This document shows positions 48,883 to 57,698 of a DNA stretch of 64,000 bases, piece after piece (the first letter of the stretch is position 1; every line of letters begins with the position of its first letter). The position numbers and the translations under genes were made by a program. The DNA is taken from assembly GCA_009731375.1 (NCBI GenBank), contig BJOX01000139.1:813585-877584 (forward strand). The letters are read 5' to 3'. Under the pieces are notes generated by a model that did no database searches, was not told the DNA's origin, and saw only the letters and a program-made list of their open reading frames with translations. This DNA is from Paulinella micropora (lineage: Eukaryota; Cercozoa; Imbricatea; Euglyphida).

Positions 48883-51600
48883 TTATGGGTTTTGAAAATA
48901 GTTTGGATTGTATCTATAATTATCATATTCGGCACCAAAGGGTTGAGGTGGTGAAGCATAATTATAGAAATAAGGAGAGTAAGGACTACCAAAAGCGTAA
49001 TTACTTGGAGGATTGACGAGCGGTTTAATATCCTTTCTTTCTGGGCGAGTTTGAACTTGTCGCGGGATTTCAGCAGAGAAGTTTCTAGTCAGTTTTCGTT
49101 TCATTTTTGGAAACTCTCTTTTGTTTTTCATTCTGGTCTGGATGACTGCTCTATTGTATCTATTCAACATAAAGTGATTATTTGTGTTGCCATAACGTGT
49201 GTTATCTAGTGATTCAAAATCATTCTTGGTGTCTAGCATGCGATCGCGTCTTAGTTCGTTGCCTTTAATAAGTGGGTTTGTTTGTGAAGTGCCGATACCT
49301 CCATTTTGGTCGCTTGGCATTAGAAAACGAATAAGTGCTAACATGTCTTCTCTTTCATCGGCGGGAGATTTCCCCATAATCTTATCAACCAATTGGTCAA
49401 TACTTCTCATACTATCAACCATTTGGGTGTTAATTGTTGCATTATCTGGGTCTTCTTTTAAATCATTCTGTGGCGGTTGAACAGGTTCTTCAACAAATCC
49501 GCTTGTTCTTGGCACTAGTGGCACTGGCAATGGTGCGGGTGGTGGCATGGTTTGCGGTGCTGGTGGCATGGTTTGCGGTGCTGGTGGCATAGTTTGCGGT
49601 GGCATGTTTTGCGGTGCTGGTGTTGGTATTGGTGTTTGTTTTCTTGGCACGCTCGCATCCCTCAATTCTAAATCCTCTAATTGCTTCATTTGGTCTGGAG
49701 TTAATTTACCCCGCATTTCTTCGTAAATTCTCTTATCCAAAATATCGTCTGCGTCTGCTACGTCTGATATACTAGCACCTTGATTTAGTGCTTGTTTGAT
49801 GGCCTCTTCCCATCCAACTTTTGGATCGTCATAATTAGAAAGTTTAATTTTCTTTCCAGTCTTCGCTCTCAACGATTTAACAAATCCCTTTAAGTGCCTC
49901 GTTTGGGCGCCTTTATCATCAAGTATAGCCAAGTTATTGCCCAGTCCGATTGAATCAAAATTGGGTGCTACTACCATATCGTCTGAGTATGCGATCGGGA
50001 CTTCAACACTAAGATTTATATCTTTTTCTATACTTGGTGGAATATCTTTTGTGCTCTTTGTATTTATTTTTTCTATAAAATTATTAATTGTAGTTTCATT
50101 TGCTGGTGCGATAAGAGAATATCCTTTCACACCATCCGCTTTTTCTTGTGATTTCACCATTTGATTAAACGAATTCACCAAGTTTTCATATTGTTTGCTG
50201 AATGTAGCAGGATTGGTTATTTTATTTACTTTAAAGTTAGTGTCTTTATCAAAACTGCCCACATTATTCATAACCCCAATCATAGAATTTAATGTTTGGT
50301 CTACATTGTGTATAAAAGCATTGTATTTCGCATCTGGAGGTGTTAATTTAATAGTTTTCCAGAATTTCATCGCGTCCAAATATGATACTCCACTGCGGAC
50401 TCTTCCTTGTGCTTGTAATGCCATTTTAGATATATCTGCTTTTGAGAGCATTGAATTGTAATTGTCAGAAATAGTTTTAGCAACTTCGGCCGTAGCCAAT
50501 CCATTACTCGTTAGATAATCGCTCATATTGGTAATTCTTTCAAAGTATCGTTGGTCGGCGAAGTTTTGGACATTTTTATCACCAGTAGCATACAATAAAT
50601 CATGTTCAAAAGCAACTAAGTCCAAAGCATCTGCTGGGAGAATGTAAGGAAATTTGCCACGAGTTCTATCTTCTAATTGAAGACGGCTTTCCACTCGTGT
50701 GCCCCCACCATTATAATTACTTCCCTCGGTATGAATTCGTTCTTCTTCCAACTTAATGAGAGCATCTGGTTGAGCAGACCATGTGATGTATATGTGATGT
50801 AGAAATGCGCCAAAAGCAACGTTGGCAGTAGTTTCAACGCCTGTTTTAAATGTTTGCCATGCCATCATTGTTGATATCTGTAAGCCTAATCTTGTCAGCA
50901 TATCCTTCAACACATAATCACCTATTCTTTGCTGTCCCGTCGCAATTAAACGAGGATCAGGCGAAGGCAAACCCAATCTCTCTGGCGCTTCATTTCCTGC
51001 TAGTGCTAGCAAAAGGGTATTTAAAGCATCTGATCTTCTTCTTCCAAGTAATCCAACATTCATCGCACGTAGTTGTGGATTGTTGGCAATTAATCTCAAT
51101 ACCTGCCCCCACATTATCCTGTTCGCACCATATCGCCCAACACCTGTAGCAAGGTTAAGTAATCTGTTAAGTCTGGGACTCATAATTATCTCCTGAATGC
51201 TTCTAATAATAGCATTAACAAATCTTTCTACACTTCGGGGATCATTACCTATTCGTGGCACAAGCATCTTGTGTTCGTCGCCTATCTGTGCTTCTATTAA
51301 AGCATCATCTGGGTGTTTTCTCTCCCACTCTTCTCGGTTTTCTTTCCATTCCTCATATTCCTGCTCCGCTTGTGCTCTATCCTCTCTTCGTATTACGCGA
51401 GTTTTGTCCGCTTTGCCTTTGTTTTTCATATACGTTAAACCCTTATCGGTTAATCGTTTTAAGGCTTCTTCTTTATATTCTTGTTTTACCAATTGTGTTA
51501 TATCACGCTTCATTTGCTGGATATTGCCTTCTATGTGCGCTATATCATATTTATCAGTAGCCATCGCTAATTTTCGCATTTCAATCATTTGTTCGTTCAT
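48883..51600 (-). CDS. 905-residue PLV virion protein with phospholipase A2-like domain
   Basis: Residues 1-110 are charged helices. Residues ~296-350 contain YNGGGTRVESRL, like the calcium loop YxGPGTxLxxRL, then LPADALDLVAFEHDLLY with the His-Asp pair at 333-334 and Tyr337, then FADQRYF. This is the pattern of parvovirus-type and related viral PLA2 domains, which disrupt the endosomal membrane during entry. Gly replaces the usual Pro of the calcium loop. Residues ~650-700 are a Pro-rich linker with a tandem MPPAPQT repeat. The C-terminus is Tyr/Asn/Pro-rich (YDNYRYNPNYFQNP). The gene is intact and overlaps the upstream gene by ATGA. PLA2 is inferred from motif only. Confidence 0.7.
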   Translation of the reverse strand: MNEQMIEMRKLAMATDKYDIAHIEGNIQQMKRDITQLVKQEYKEEALKRLTDKGLTYMKNKGKADKTRVIRREDRAQAEQEYEEWKENREEWERKHPDDALIEAQIGDEHKMLVPRIGNDPRSVERFVNAIIRSIQEIIMSPRLNRLLNLATGVGRYGANRIMWGQVLRLIANNPQLRAMNVGLLGRRRSDALNTLLLALAGNEAPERLGLPSPDPRLIATGQQRIGDYVLKDMLTRLGLQISTMMAWQTFKTGVETTANVAFGAFLHHIYITWSAQPDALIKLEEERIHTEGSNYNGGGTRVESRLQLEDRTRGKFPYILPADALDLVAFEHDLLYATGDKNVQNFADQRYFERITNMSDYLTSNGLATAEVAKTISDNYNSMLSKADISKMALQAQGRVRSGVSYLDAMKFWKTIKLTPPDAKYNAFIHNVDQTLNSMIGVMNNVGSFDKDTNFKVNKITNPATFSKQYENLVNSFNQMVKSQEKADGVKGYSLIAPANETTINNFIEKINTKSTKDIPPSIEKDINLSVEVPIAYSDDMVVAPNFDSIGLGNNLAILDDKGAQTRHLKGFVKSLRAKTGKKIKLSNYDDPKVGWEEAIKQALNQGASISDVADADDILDKRIYEEMRGKLTPDQMKQLEDLELRDASVPRKQTPIPTPAPQNMPPQTMPPAPQTMPPAPQTMPPPAPLPVPLVPRTSGFVEEPVQPPQNDLKEDPDNATINTQMVDSMRSIDQLVDKIMGKSPADEREDMLALIRFLMPSDQNGGIGTSQTNPLIKGNELRRDRMLDTKNDFESLDNTRYGNTNNHFMLNRYNRAVIQTRMKNKREFPKMKRKLTRNFSAEIPRQVQTRPERKDIKPLVNPPSNYAFGSPYSPYFYNYASPPQPFGAEYDNYRYNPNYFQNP

Positions 51601-51908
51601 GGGGGCAGTTCCATGTTTTCTTTCAAATTCTCATCTTGAAGGTGTGCTTTCAGTTCATCGTAATTCATATTTACATAAATACTTTGCTTATTGTCCAACG
51701 CACTAATCTTATCTTTTAAATCCTCCATAGTATTCCCCCCTCTTTTTGAAGCATCCAACAATCTATACGCTCTAAGCCTCTCGCGGGCTTGACTATTGAT
51801 ACCTTCATTAACTTGTTCAGCCCAATCAGCATCTGCTTCATCCAACAAATACTTATGTTCGCGTCTAATTTCATTGTAATATGTAAAAAATGGTTTTTCG
51901 TGTGGCAT
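51597..51908 (-). CDS. PLV hypothetical protein, translationally coupled
   Basis: The 103-residue protein starts MPHEKPFFTYYNEIRREHKY. It is strongly helical and charged (RERLRAYRLLDASKRGG). Its stop overlaps the start of the 905-residue gene by four bases, so the two are probably expressed together. No family recognised. Confidence 0.7.
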   Translation of the reverse strand: MPHEKPFFTYYNEIRREHKYLLDEADADWAEQVNEGINSQARERLRAYRLLDASKRGGNTMEDLKDKISALDNKQSIYVNMNYDELKAHLQDENLKENMELPP

Positions 51909-51949
51909 TTTTTATATCCGCTATTATATATCTTATAATATAAGATAGG

Positions 51950-52168
51950 ATGGAAAATAAAAAAGAAAAAAGCAAAGACGAGCAACAACTTGAAGAGTTG
52001 GAAAGGCTAGGGAAGGAAATTGACCAAATCCGCATCACTCAGAACTTAGTGAATAGAAACCCCAACATTTTTAGAAAACCTGAAAATATCCTTTATAGAT
52101 TACCGCTATCAGATAAGCAACGAGAAGTAATTTATAATAATATGATTAAAGAGAAAGATAATATATAA
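51950..52168 (+). CDS. PLV small helical protein
   Basis: The 72-residue protein starts MENKKEKSKDEQQLEELERL and has coiled-coil-like heptads, then FRKPENILYRLPLSDKQREV. It diverges from the gene at 51908 with a short AT-rich shared promoter region (51909-51949). Its stop abuts the next start (52168). Confidence 0.65.
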   Translation: MENKKEKSKDEQQLEELERLGKEIDQIRITQNLVNRNPNIFRKPENILYRLPLSDKQREVIYNNMIKEKDNI

Positions 52169-52425
52169 TGTTGTTAATATTGCTATTCGTGTTATCTAGA
52201 TTTGCTATGTCGCGGACTGCCTGCGACTTTTATAGCAGAGCAAATCAAACAAAAAAAGATGGATGTGTTTATTGTATCCAGAGCGGGATTAACTCAAAAT
52301 TCAAATGTATTTACAAACCGATGTCAGACTGGTGTATCAGTTGTGATGAAGCACTACCCTTAATGTGCTCAAATGACGCTTCGTGGTATAAAATATATTT
52401 GTATGAATGCTCACTTCTTACTTGA
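52168..52425 (+). CDS. PLV small Cys-rich secreted or membrane protein
   Basis: The 85-residue protein has a hydrophobic N-terminal segment (MLLILLFVLSRFAMSRT) acting as signal peptide or anchor. After it come eight Cys in a compact domain (CDFYSR, CVYCIQ, CIYK, WCISC, CSND, ECSLL), which suggests disulfide bonding outside the cytosol. No family recognised. The start overlaps the stop of the preceding gene. Confidence 0.6.
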   Translation: MLLILLFVLSRFAMSRTACDFYSRANQTKKDGCVYCIQSGINSKFKCIYKPMSDWCISCDEALPLMCSNDASWYKIYLYECSLLT

Positions 52426-52444
52426 AGAAGGAGAAGGAAGCACG

Positions 52445-52561
52445 ATGCCGATTAAGAGTGTAAGGATACCTACATATACATTAGCCTGCTCACAAGGCAT
52501 GTTATTTTTAGCGAGTTTTATTAAGCAAATCGTGATGATTGCTATTATAATCATCATTTGA
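52445..52561 (+). CDS. PLV very small membrane protein
   Basis: The 38-residue frame MPIKSVRIPTYTLACSQGML ends in a hydrophobic run (QIVMIAIIIII), consistent with one transmembrane helix. The start is chosen at 52445 because upstream codons overlap the preceding gene. Function unknown. Confidence 0.4.
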   Translation: MPIKSVRIPTYTLACSQGMLFLASFIKQIVMIAIIIII

Positions 52562-52640
52562 AATAGATACTTAATCATTCGGCTGTCTGTCGGTCTGTTT
52601 TTTATACAACAACAATTCCAGTTATCTTCCAATTCGTGCT

Positions 52641-52763
52641 CTATTTTTTTTTCTTAGTCTTTAGTTCTACTTCAAGAACACGGGACTTTAATTCTGGAGT
52701 TAGTTCGCCATCCATATCCATAATAGGTGAGGGTCTGTGAAGTCTAGTCGTATTATTTGACAT
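52641..52763 (-). CDS. PLV very small basic ORF overlapping the fiber stop
   Basis: The 40-residue frame starts MSNNTTRLHRPSPIMDMDGE at 52763 and ends KTKKKK at a TAG at 52641. It overlaps the end of the S74 fiber gene by 11 bp, the usual spacing for this genome. No family recognised. Confidence 0.4.
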   Translation of the reverse strand: MSNNTTRLHRPSPIMDMDGELTPELKSRVLEVELKTKKKK

Positions 52764-55700
52764 TTTCTCTAATTTCTTGTAGTATATTCATAAGATTTTT
52801 ATTTTCTTTTTCTAAATTAACTACCTTTTCTGATAATTGTTGAACGGCCTTAATTAATGGTGCGATAAACTCTGAATAACCTATACCATAACCGACATCA
52901 CCACTATCAATACATTTAACATCTTCTGGATTAACACTCACACCTTTCAATTCGTATTCTTTTCTTTGCTTTGGACAGGGAACCATAATTGTTTCTTTTA
53001 TAAAACCGCCAAAATCTAGCATATCCATTTCTGTTAGTATTTCTTCTAATTCCTGTGCTATTAAGCCAGTCCTACATTTCTTGTTGTCATCAATCATACG
53101 ATAGCATACTGGATTTAACTTATTAATAAAATCTAAGCCTAAACATTCCTTTATATCTTCTTTTTTTCTCCTGTCTGAATATTGAATTGGATTAGACAAT
53201 ACCCATAACTGCCCATCGCTTGCTCTTAATGACATTAAAGCAGTATTTGAATTATTCTCCCATATGAACCCACTCGTTGAAGAACCATTCACTCTAAATC
53301 TAATAGCATAAGAAGTTAATCCTCCGCCTCCTCCTGCTGGCGCTGTTCCTGTTCCACTTAATGTTTTATTTGTCCCAGACTGAGACATATAAATCCCCCA
53401 GTTTGGATCAGTAGCATCCCATACAAATATTCCGCGGCTACTACCCCCGTCTGTTTGTCCTTGAATTGCTATTTTTGCCCCATTAGTTGTTGCCGATGCC
53501 GTTGTTAGCACCCCAGAATATGTAATTCCCGCATTTGCCGTAATCAATCCTTTTGTCCATAAAGTCCCGTTTAATCCATTCAATGACATCAACAATTGCT
53601 CTGCTGAATTCTCCCATACAAATCCCATCGTAGCATCATTAGCCACTCTAAAACGAAAAGCATATGAACTAAAATCATTTCCAGAAACAGCCAAACCATT
53701 TGCTAAACTTCTAGTGTTTCCACCTCCGCCAGATGCCGCATAAATTCCCCAACTTGTATTGGTTGTATCCCATAGAAATATTCCTTTTGCATTTGTTCCG
53801 TCTGTTATTCCCTGAATTCCTATTTTTACTCCACTTGTATTTGTTGCTGACGTTAGTGTGCCAGTATATGTAATCCCCGCACTCGCAGTTATTAATCCTG
53901 CTGTGCTTATATTCATCGCCTCAGACCATGTTATATTGCTTCCTGCTGTTATTCCTGATTTATAGTTAAAAGCAAGTTTGTTTGAGATTTTGTATATTTG
54001 AAAGTTTGAGCCAGAATTACTTGATTTCCAGTTTGAGCCGTCATAATAAGCATCAAAACTTAAGCCTATGTTATCATGTGTCCAGTTCAATAATTGAAAT
54101 GTTGGATAAGCATCCGCCGTTGTTATTGCTTGTAAGTGTGCTCCTCCAATATTTGAAGCCGTCCCGTATAATTCTAAACCACCTGACGCCCCTGCGCCTT
54201 TCGTTGTATTGCCTATGATTATTGGTTTGCCTGATGCTGTTGTTATTTTGTCGCTCGTTGTTAATGTTGTTGTAGTCATACCAGCAGTTGCCGTTAATGT
54301 AGTTCCCGTTATTGTTCCACCATTTGTTATGTTGTTTGAGTTCATATCCAAAGCACCATAAAAACGCATACCGCCAGCATTGTTAAAACGGACAATGTCA
54401 GATGAAGCACTTTTATTATCCAAAAGTTTTGAAATATAAAGTCCCGCCCCTTTTACATCAAATGCTACATTCGTAAATACATAACCTCTTTGGTTCGCGG
54501 TTCCACTTGTAGCAGTATTTAGAGTAAATAAGAAATACTGATAATCTCCTGATGTCTGTGAAAAGAATATATCACCTCCATTTTGGTTTAATATCCTCGC
54601 CCCATTATATGTTATATTTCCACCATTAATGATATCCACATTATTAAAATCGGCTTGGCTTAACAAATTCAGTGCTCTTACATCATTTCTTGTACCATTA
54701 AATATCTTAATTCCTGTTATGGTTTGGTCTCCTGTTAGTTTTACATTTTGCCCGTCCAATGTGTCCGCATACCCTTTTGTCGCTCAGTAGGTTGTTGCTG
54801 ATGGTGTGGCTAAGTTTGTTATTTTGTTGTTATTCAAAGATAGTGTAGTGCCAGTTGCGGTCGCGATTACATTATCACCCGCATATAACTCAACATACGA
54901 ACCCGTTATTTGTATCGGATACCAAGTCGCTGTTGCTATTTTTTGTGCGGCAATCATTCTTATATTTGTCGCCGTATCAAAGGCAACACCGATACCATCA
55001 AAAGCGGTTGGAGCTGTGGCGCCCCGCACTTCTATAGTTGATGAAAAATTTTTATTTCCTGCTATTGTTTGGTCTCCTGTTAGTTTAACATTCGAAGTAT
55101 CAAGAACAGAAACATCCACACCATCAACCAGATTTACATTTGTTATACTCTGGCTCCCCATATTTAGTCCGCCGTTCGCTGTTATCGCCCCACTCGCCGT
55201 TAATGTGGTTGTTGATACTCCCGCACTTGCTGTTATTACCTTTGAAGCCTTAACCTCCCCATTATTAATCCTGAATAATTCGTTTGTCCCGCCATAGTAA
55301 AATATATGACTATCAGTTGAAGCATTAACATTATAAACCAAAGTTTGACTAGCAATACCAAATCCAAAAAACGCAGTTGTTGATNNNNNNNNNNNNNNNN
55401 NNNNNNNNNNNNNNNNNNNNNNNNNNNNNNNNNNNNNNNNNNNNNNNNNNNNNNNNNNNNNNNNNNNNNNNNNNNNNNNNNNNNNNNNNNNNNNNNNNNN
55501 NNNNNNNNNNNNNNNNNNNNNNNNNNNNNNNNNNNNNNNNNNNNNNNNNNNNNNNNNNNNNNNNNNNNNNNNNNNNNNNNNNNNNNNNNNNNNNNNNNNN
55601 NNNNNNNNNNNNNNNNNNNNNNNNNNNNNNNNNNNNNNNNNNNNNNNNNNNNNNNNNNNNNNNNNNNNNNNNNNNNNNNNNNNNNNNNNNNNNNNNNNNN

Positions 55701-56290
55701 NNNNNNNNNNNNNNNNNNNNNNNNNNNNNNNNNNNNNNNNNNNNNNNNNNNNNNNNNNNNNNNNNNNNNNNNNNNNNNNNNNNNNNNNNNNNNNNNNNNN
55801 NNNNNNNNNNNNNNNNNNNNNNNNNNNNNNNNNNNNNNNNNNNNNNNNNNNNNNNNNNNNNNNNNNNNNNNNNNNNNNNNNNNNNNNNNNNNNNNNNNNN
55901 NNNNNNNNNNNNNNNNNNNNNNNNNNNNNNNNNNNNNNNNNNNNNNNNNNNNNNNNNNNNNNNNNNNNNNNNNNNNNNNNNNNNNNNNNNNNNNNNNNNN
56001 NNNNNNNNNNNNNNNNNNNNNNNNNNNNNNNNNNNNNNNNNNNNNNNNNNNNNNNNNNNNNNNNNNNNNNNNNNNNNNNNNNNNNNNNNNNNNNNNNNNN
56101 NNNNNNNNNNNNNNNNNNNNNNNNNNNNNNNNNNNNNNNNNNNNNNNNNNNNNNNNNNNNNNNNNNNNNNNNNNNNNNNNNNNNNNNNNNNNNNATGATC
56201 GCCATATAATACTCCATCAACTTCTAAATCCTCGTCTATTATCACAGAGCCGTAATAGTGATATGCCCACGGATTGCCTAAATGGTTCAT
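52753..56290 (-). pseudogene. Fiber protein with C-terminal peptidase S74 chaperone domain, one in-frame stop and a gap
   Basis: The N-terminus starts at 56290 (MNHLGNPWAYHYYGSVIIDE) and is followed by an 810-bp N gap (55385-56194). The body is long beta-helix-like repeats with GITYTG, TTLTASGAIT and ITNxxxxDG units, as in trimeric viral and phage fibers. A TGA near 54787-54789 splits TPSATTY from GYADTLDGQN in one continuous frame. The C-terminus from residue 528 of the downstream part, YSDRRKKEDIKEC, is the S74 motif with its catalytic Ser, followed by GLIAQELEEIL and a coiled coil. S74 domains help fibers trimerise and then cut themselves off. Probable role: host attachment. Confidence 0.85.
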
Positions 56291-56351
56291 ATTTTAATTC
56301 TATTATTTTATAATATAAGATATATATATATATATATATAGTCTTAAAAAA

Positions 56352-56978
56352 ATGAATATATTCGGCCGATCACAAGAACAGCAGTCAATATATACGAAAA
56401 CTATCGCAATCACTGCTACCCCGACATTAACAAGAAACATTCAAAATGCTTATGTTGGTCTTGACCTTAGGTCGTGGATGGAAAGTTCCACATTCACCAC
56501 ACTTTGCACGGGCGGTTATGGTAGCAAAACAATATCTAATTTAGGATATGGTTATTTCATTAAAGTTGCTTTTCGCGGGTCTTTGAATTTGCCCGCCCCG
56601 TCTGGAATAGGAACCTTTCAGTTTTGGTTTCATAAAACGGACGGAACCAATGTTGATGACTTTTACAGCGAAGTGCTAAATTATACAGCCATTGAGTATA
56701 AGTCTTTTGATTGTATATGGCTAATTCAAAGATACGGAGTTCAAATGAAAATGATATGGTTAATGACTTGTCCAAACCCCTCGGATACCACCAATAATAC
56801 AACAATACGAATTTCTGGAAATACGACTAATGAAGTTTTATTGCCATATGCGACAGATGCTCCAATAACATTGGAAGTATATTACAAAACGGCATCTGCG
56901 GATTATGTCTCTTTTAAACCATCATATTTTAATATTGATGTGATGAGAGACATAGCACTAACTGCCTCTTACACATGA
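56352..56978 (+). CDS. PLV hypothetical virion protein, beta-rich
   Basis: The 208-residue protein begins MNIFGRSQEQQSIYTKTIAI. It is rich in Thr, Ser, Tyr and Gly with alternating hydrophobic strands (YGYFIKVAFRGSLNLPAPSG, ITLEVYYKTASADYVSF), suggesting a jelly-roll or fiber-knob fold. It diverges from the fiber gene across a (TA)n-rich 60-bp intergenic region. No family recognised. Confidence 0.65.
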   Translation: MNIFGRSQEQQSIYTKTIAITATPTLTRNIQNAYVGLDLRSWMESSTFTTLCTGGYGSKTISNLGYGYFIKVAFRGSLNLPAPSGIGTFQFWFHKTDGTNVDDFYSEVLNYTAIEYKSFDCIWLIQRYGVQMKMIWLMTCPNPSDTTNNTTIRISGNTTNEVLLPYATDAPITLEVYYKTASADYVSFKPSYFNIDVMRDIALTASYT

Positions 56979-57655
56979 AACCTGTCATACATATCTTTTA
57001 ATGTCGTGAGTTTGCCCTCGTGTTGAGATAAGACATCGCGGAAAAACGTCTTATAATCTAACTTACCATATTTAAGAATGGGACGTTGGTCTGGTGGTAT
57101 GTGTGCGTATCTACTCTCGTGCCATTTCTTCATATCCTCCTGCATTATGGTGCGGTCTTCCACTTTCATATACAAGAAGTTAAACGGGTCTTTTGATACT
57201 TTCAAATGTGCCGTTATTATTTCATAGCAACTATACCCGCTCTCGGGCGGATTCCGCTTTGCTTTAATCGGTGTTTTCTTTTCCCTAACTGGCGCAGGTT
57301 CCTCTTTTGTTTCCAAAACAGGTAATTCTTTACCTGTTTCAACTGGCATTTCTTTTTTCGCCAATTCTTCTCCTACGTTGGCCTTGATTTCAGTAATACC
57401 AGTTTCCTTCAAATCACTTTCTTTAAAAGGCGTAAATTCTTCTGGTTCGTCATTAAAAACGACGTTATTCAATGTATCAACGGAGGGTAATACAACTTCA
57501 ACATTATCACTCTGCGGAGGTTGTTCGGGTCGGTATTTTTCGTAAAATGCGACAATTTCAGTTTTGAGCGATTTGCTTGTTGGCAGTTTTATGTCGCTAC
57601 TTAAATGAGTCCATTTTTCTATTTGGCTCAGATACTCTCCTTTGGTTGATGGCAT
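56969..57655 (-). CDS. PLV hypothetical protein, two-domain with Pro/Glu linker
   Basis: Start chosen at 57655 (MPSTKGEYLSQIEKWTHLSS), which has TATATAA directly upstream; the longer frame overlaps the helicase gene. The 229-residue protein has a helical N-terminus, an acidic linker, and a C-terminal part SGYSCYEIITAHLKVSKDPF and DRTIMQEDMKKWHESRYA. It overlaps the preceding plus-strand gene at the stop by 10 bp. No family recognised. Confidence 0.65.
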   Translation of the reverse strand: MPSTKGEYLSQIEKWTHLSSDIKLPTSKSLKTEIVAFYEKYRPEQPPQSDNVEVVLPSVDTLNNVVFNDEPEEFTPFKESDLKETGITEIKANVGEELAKKEMPVETGKELPVLETKEEPAPVREKKTPIKAKRNPPESGYSCYEIITAHLKVSKDPFNFLYMKVEDRTIMQEDMKKWHESRYAHIPPDQRPILKYGKLDYKTFFRDVLSQHEGKLTTLKDMYDRFHV

Positions 57656-57698
57656 GTTATATATAAGCACAAAAAAAAAAATCCGTTTTTTATATTGT

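Noticed and set aside
43968-54784. Plus-strand ORFs opposite the viral minus-strand genes
   Set aside because: They are antisense shadows of the capsid, penton, ATPase, 905-residue and fiber genes.
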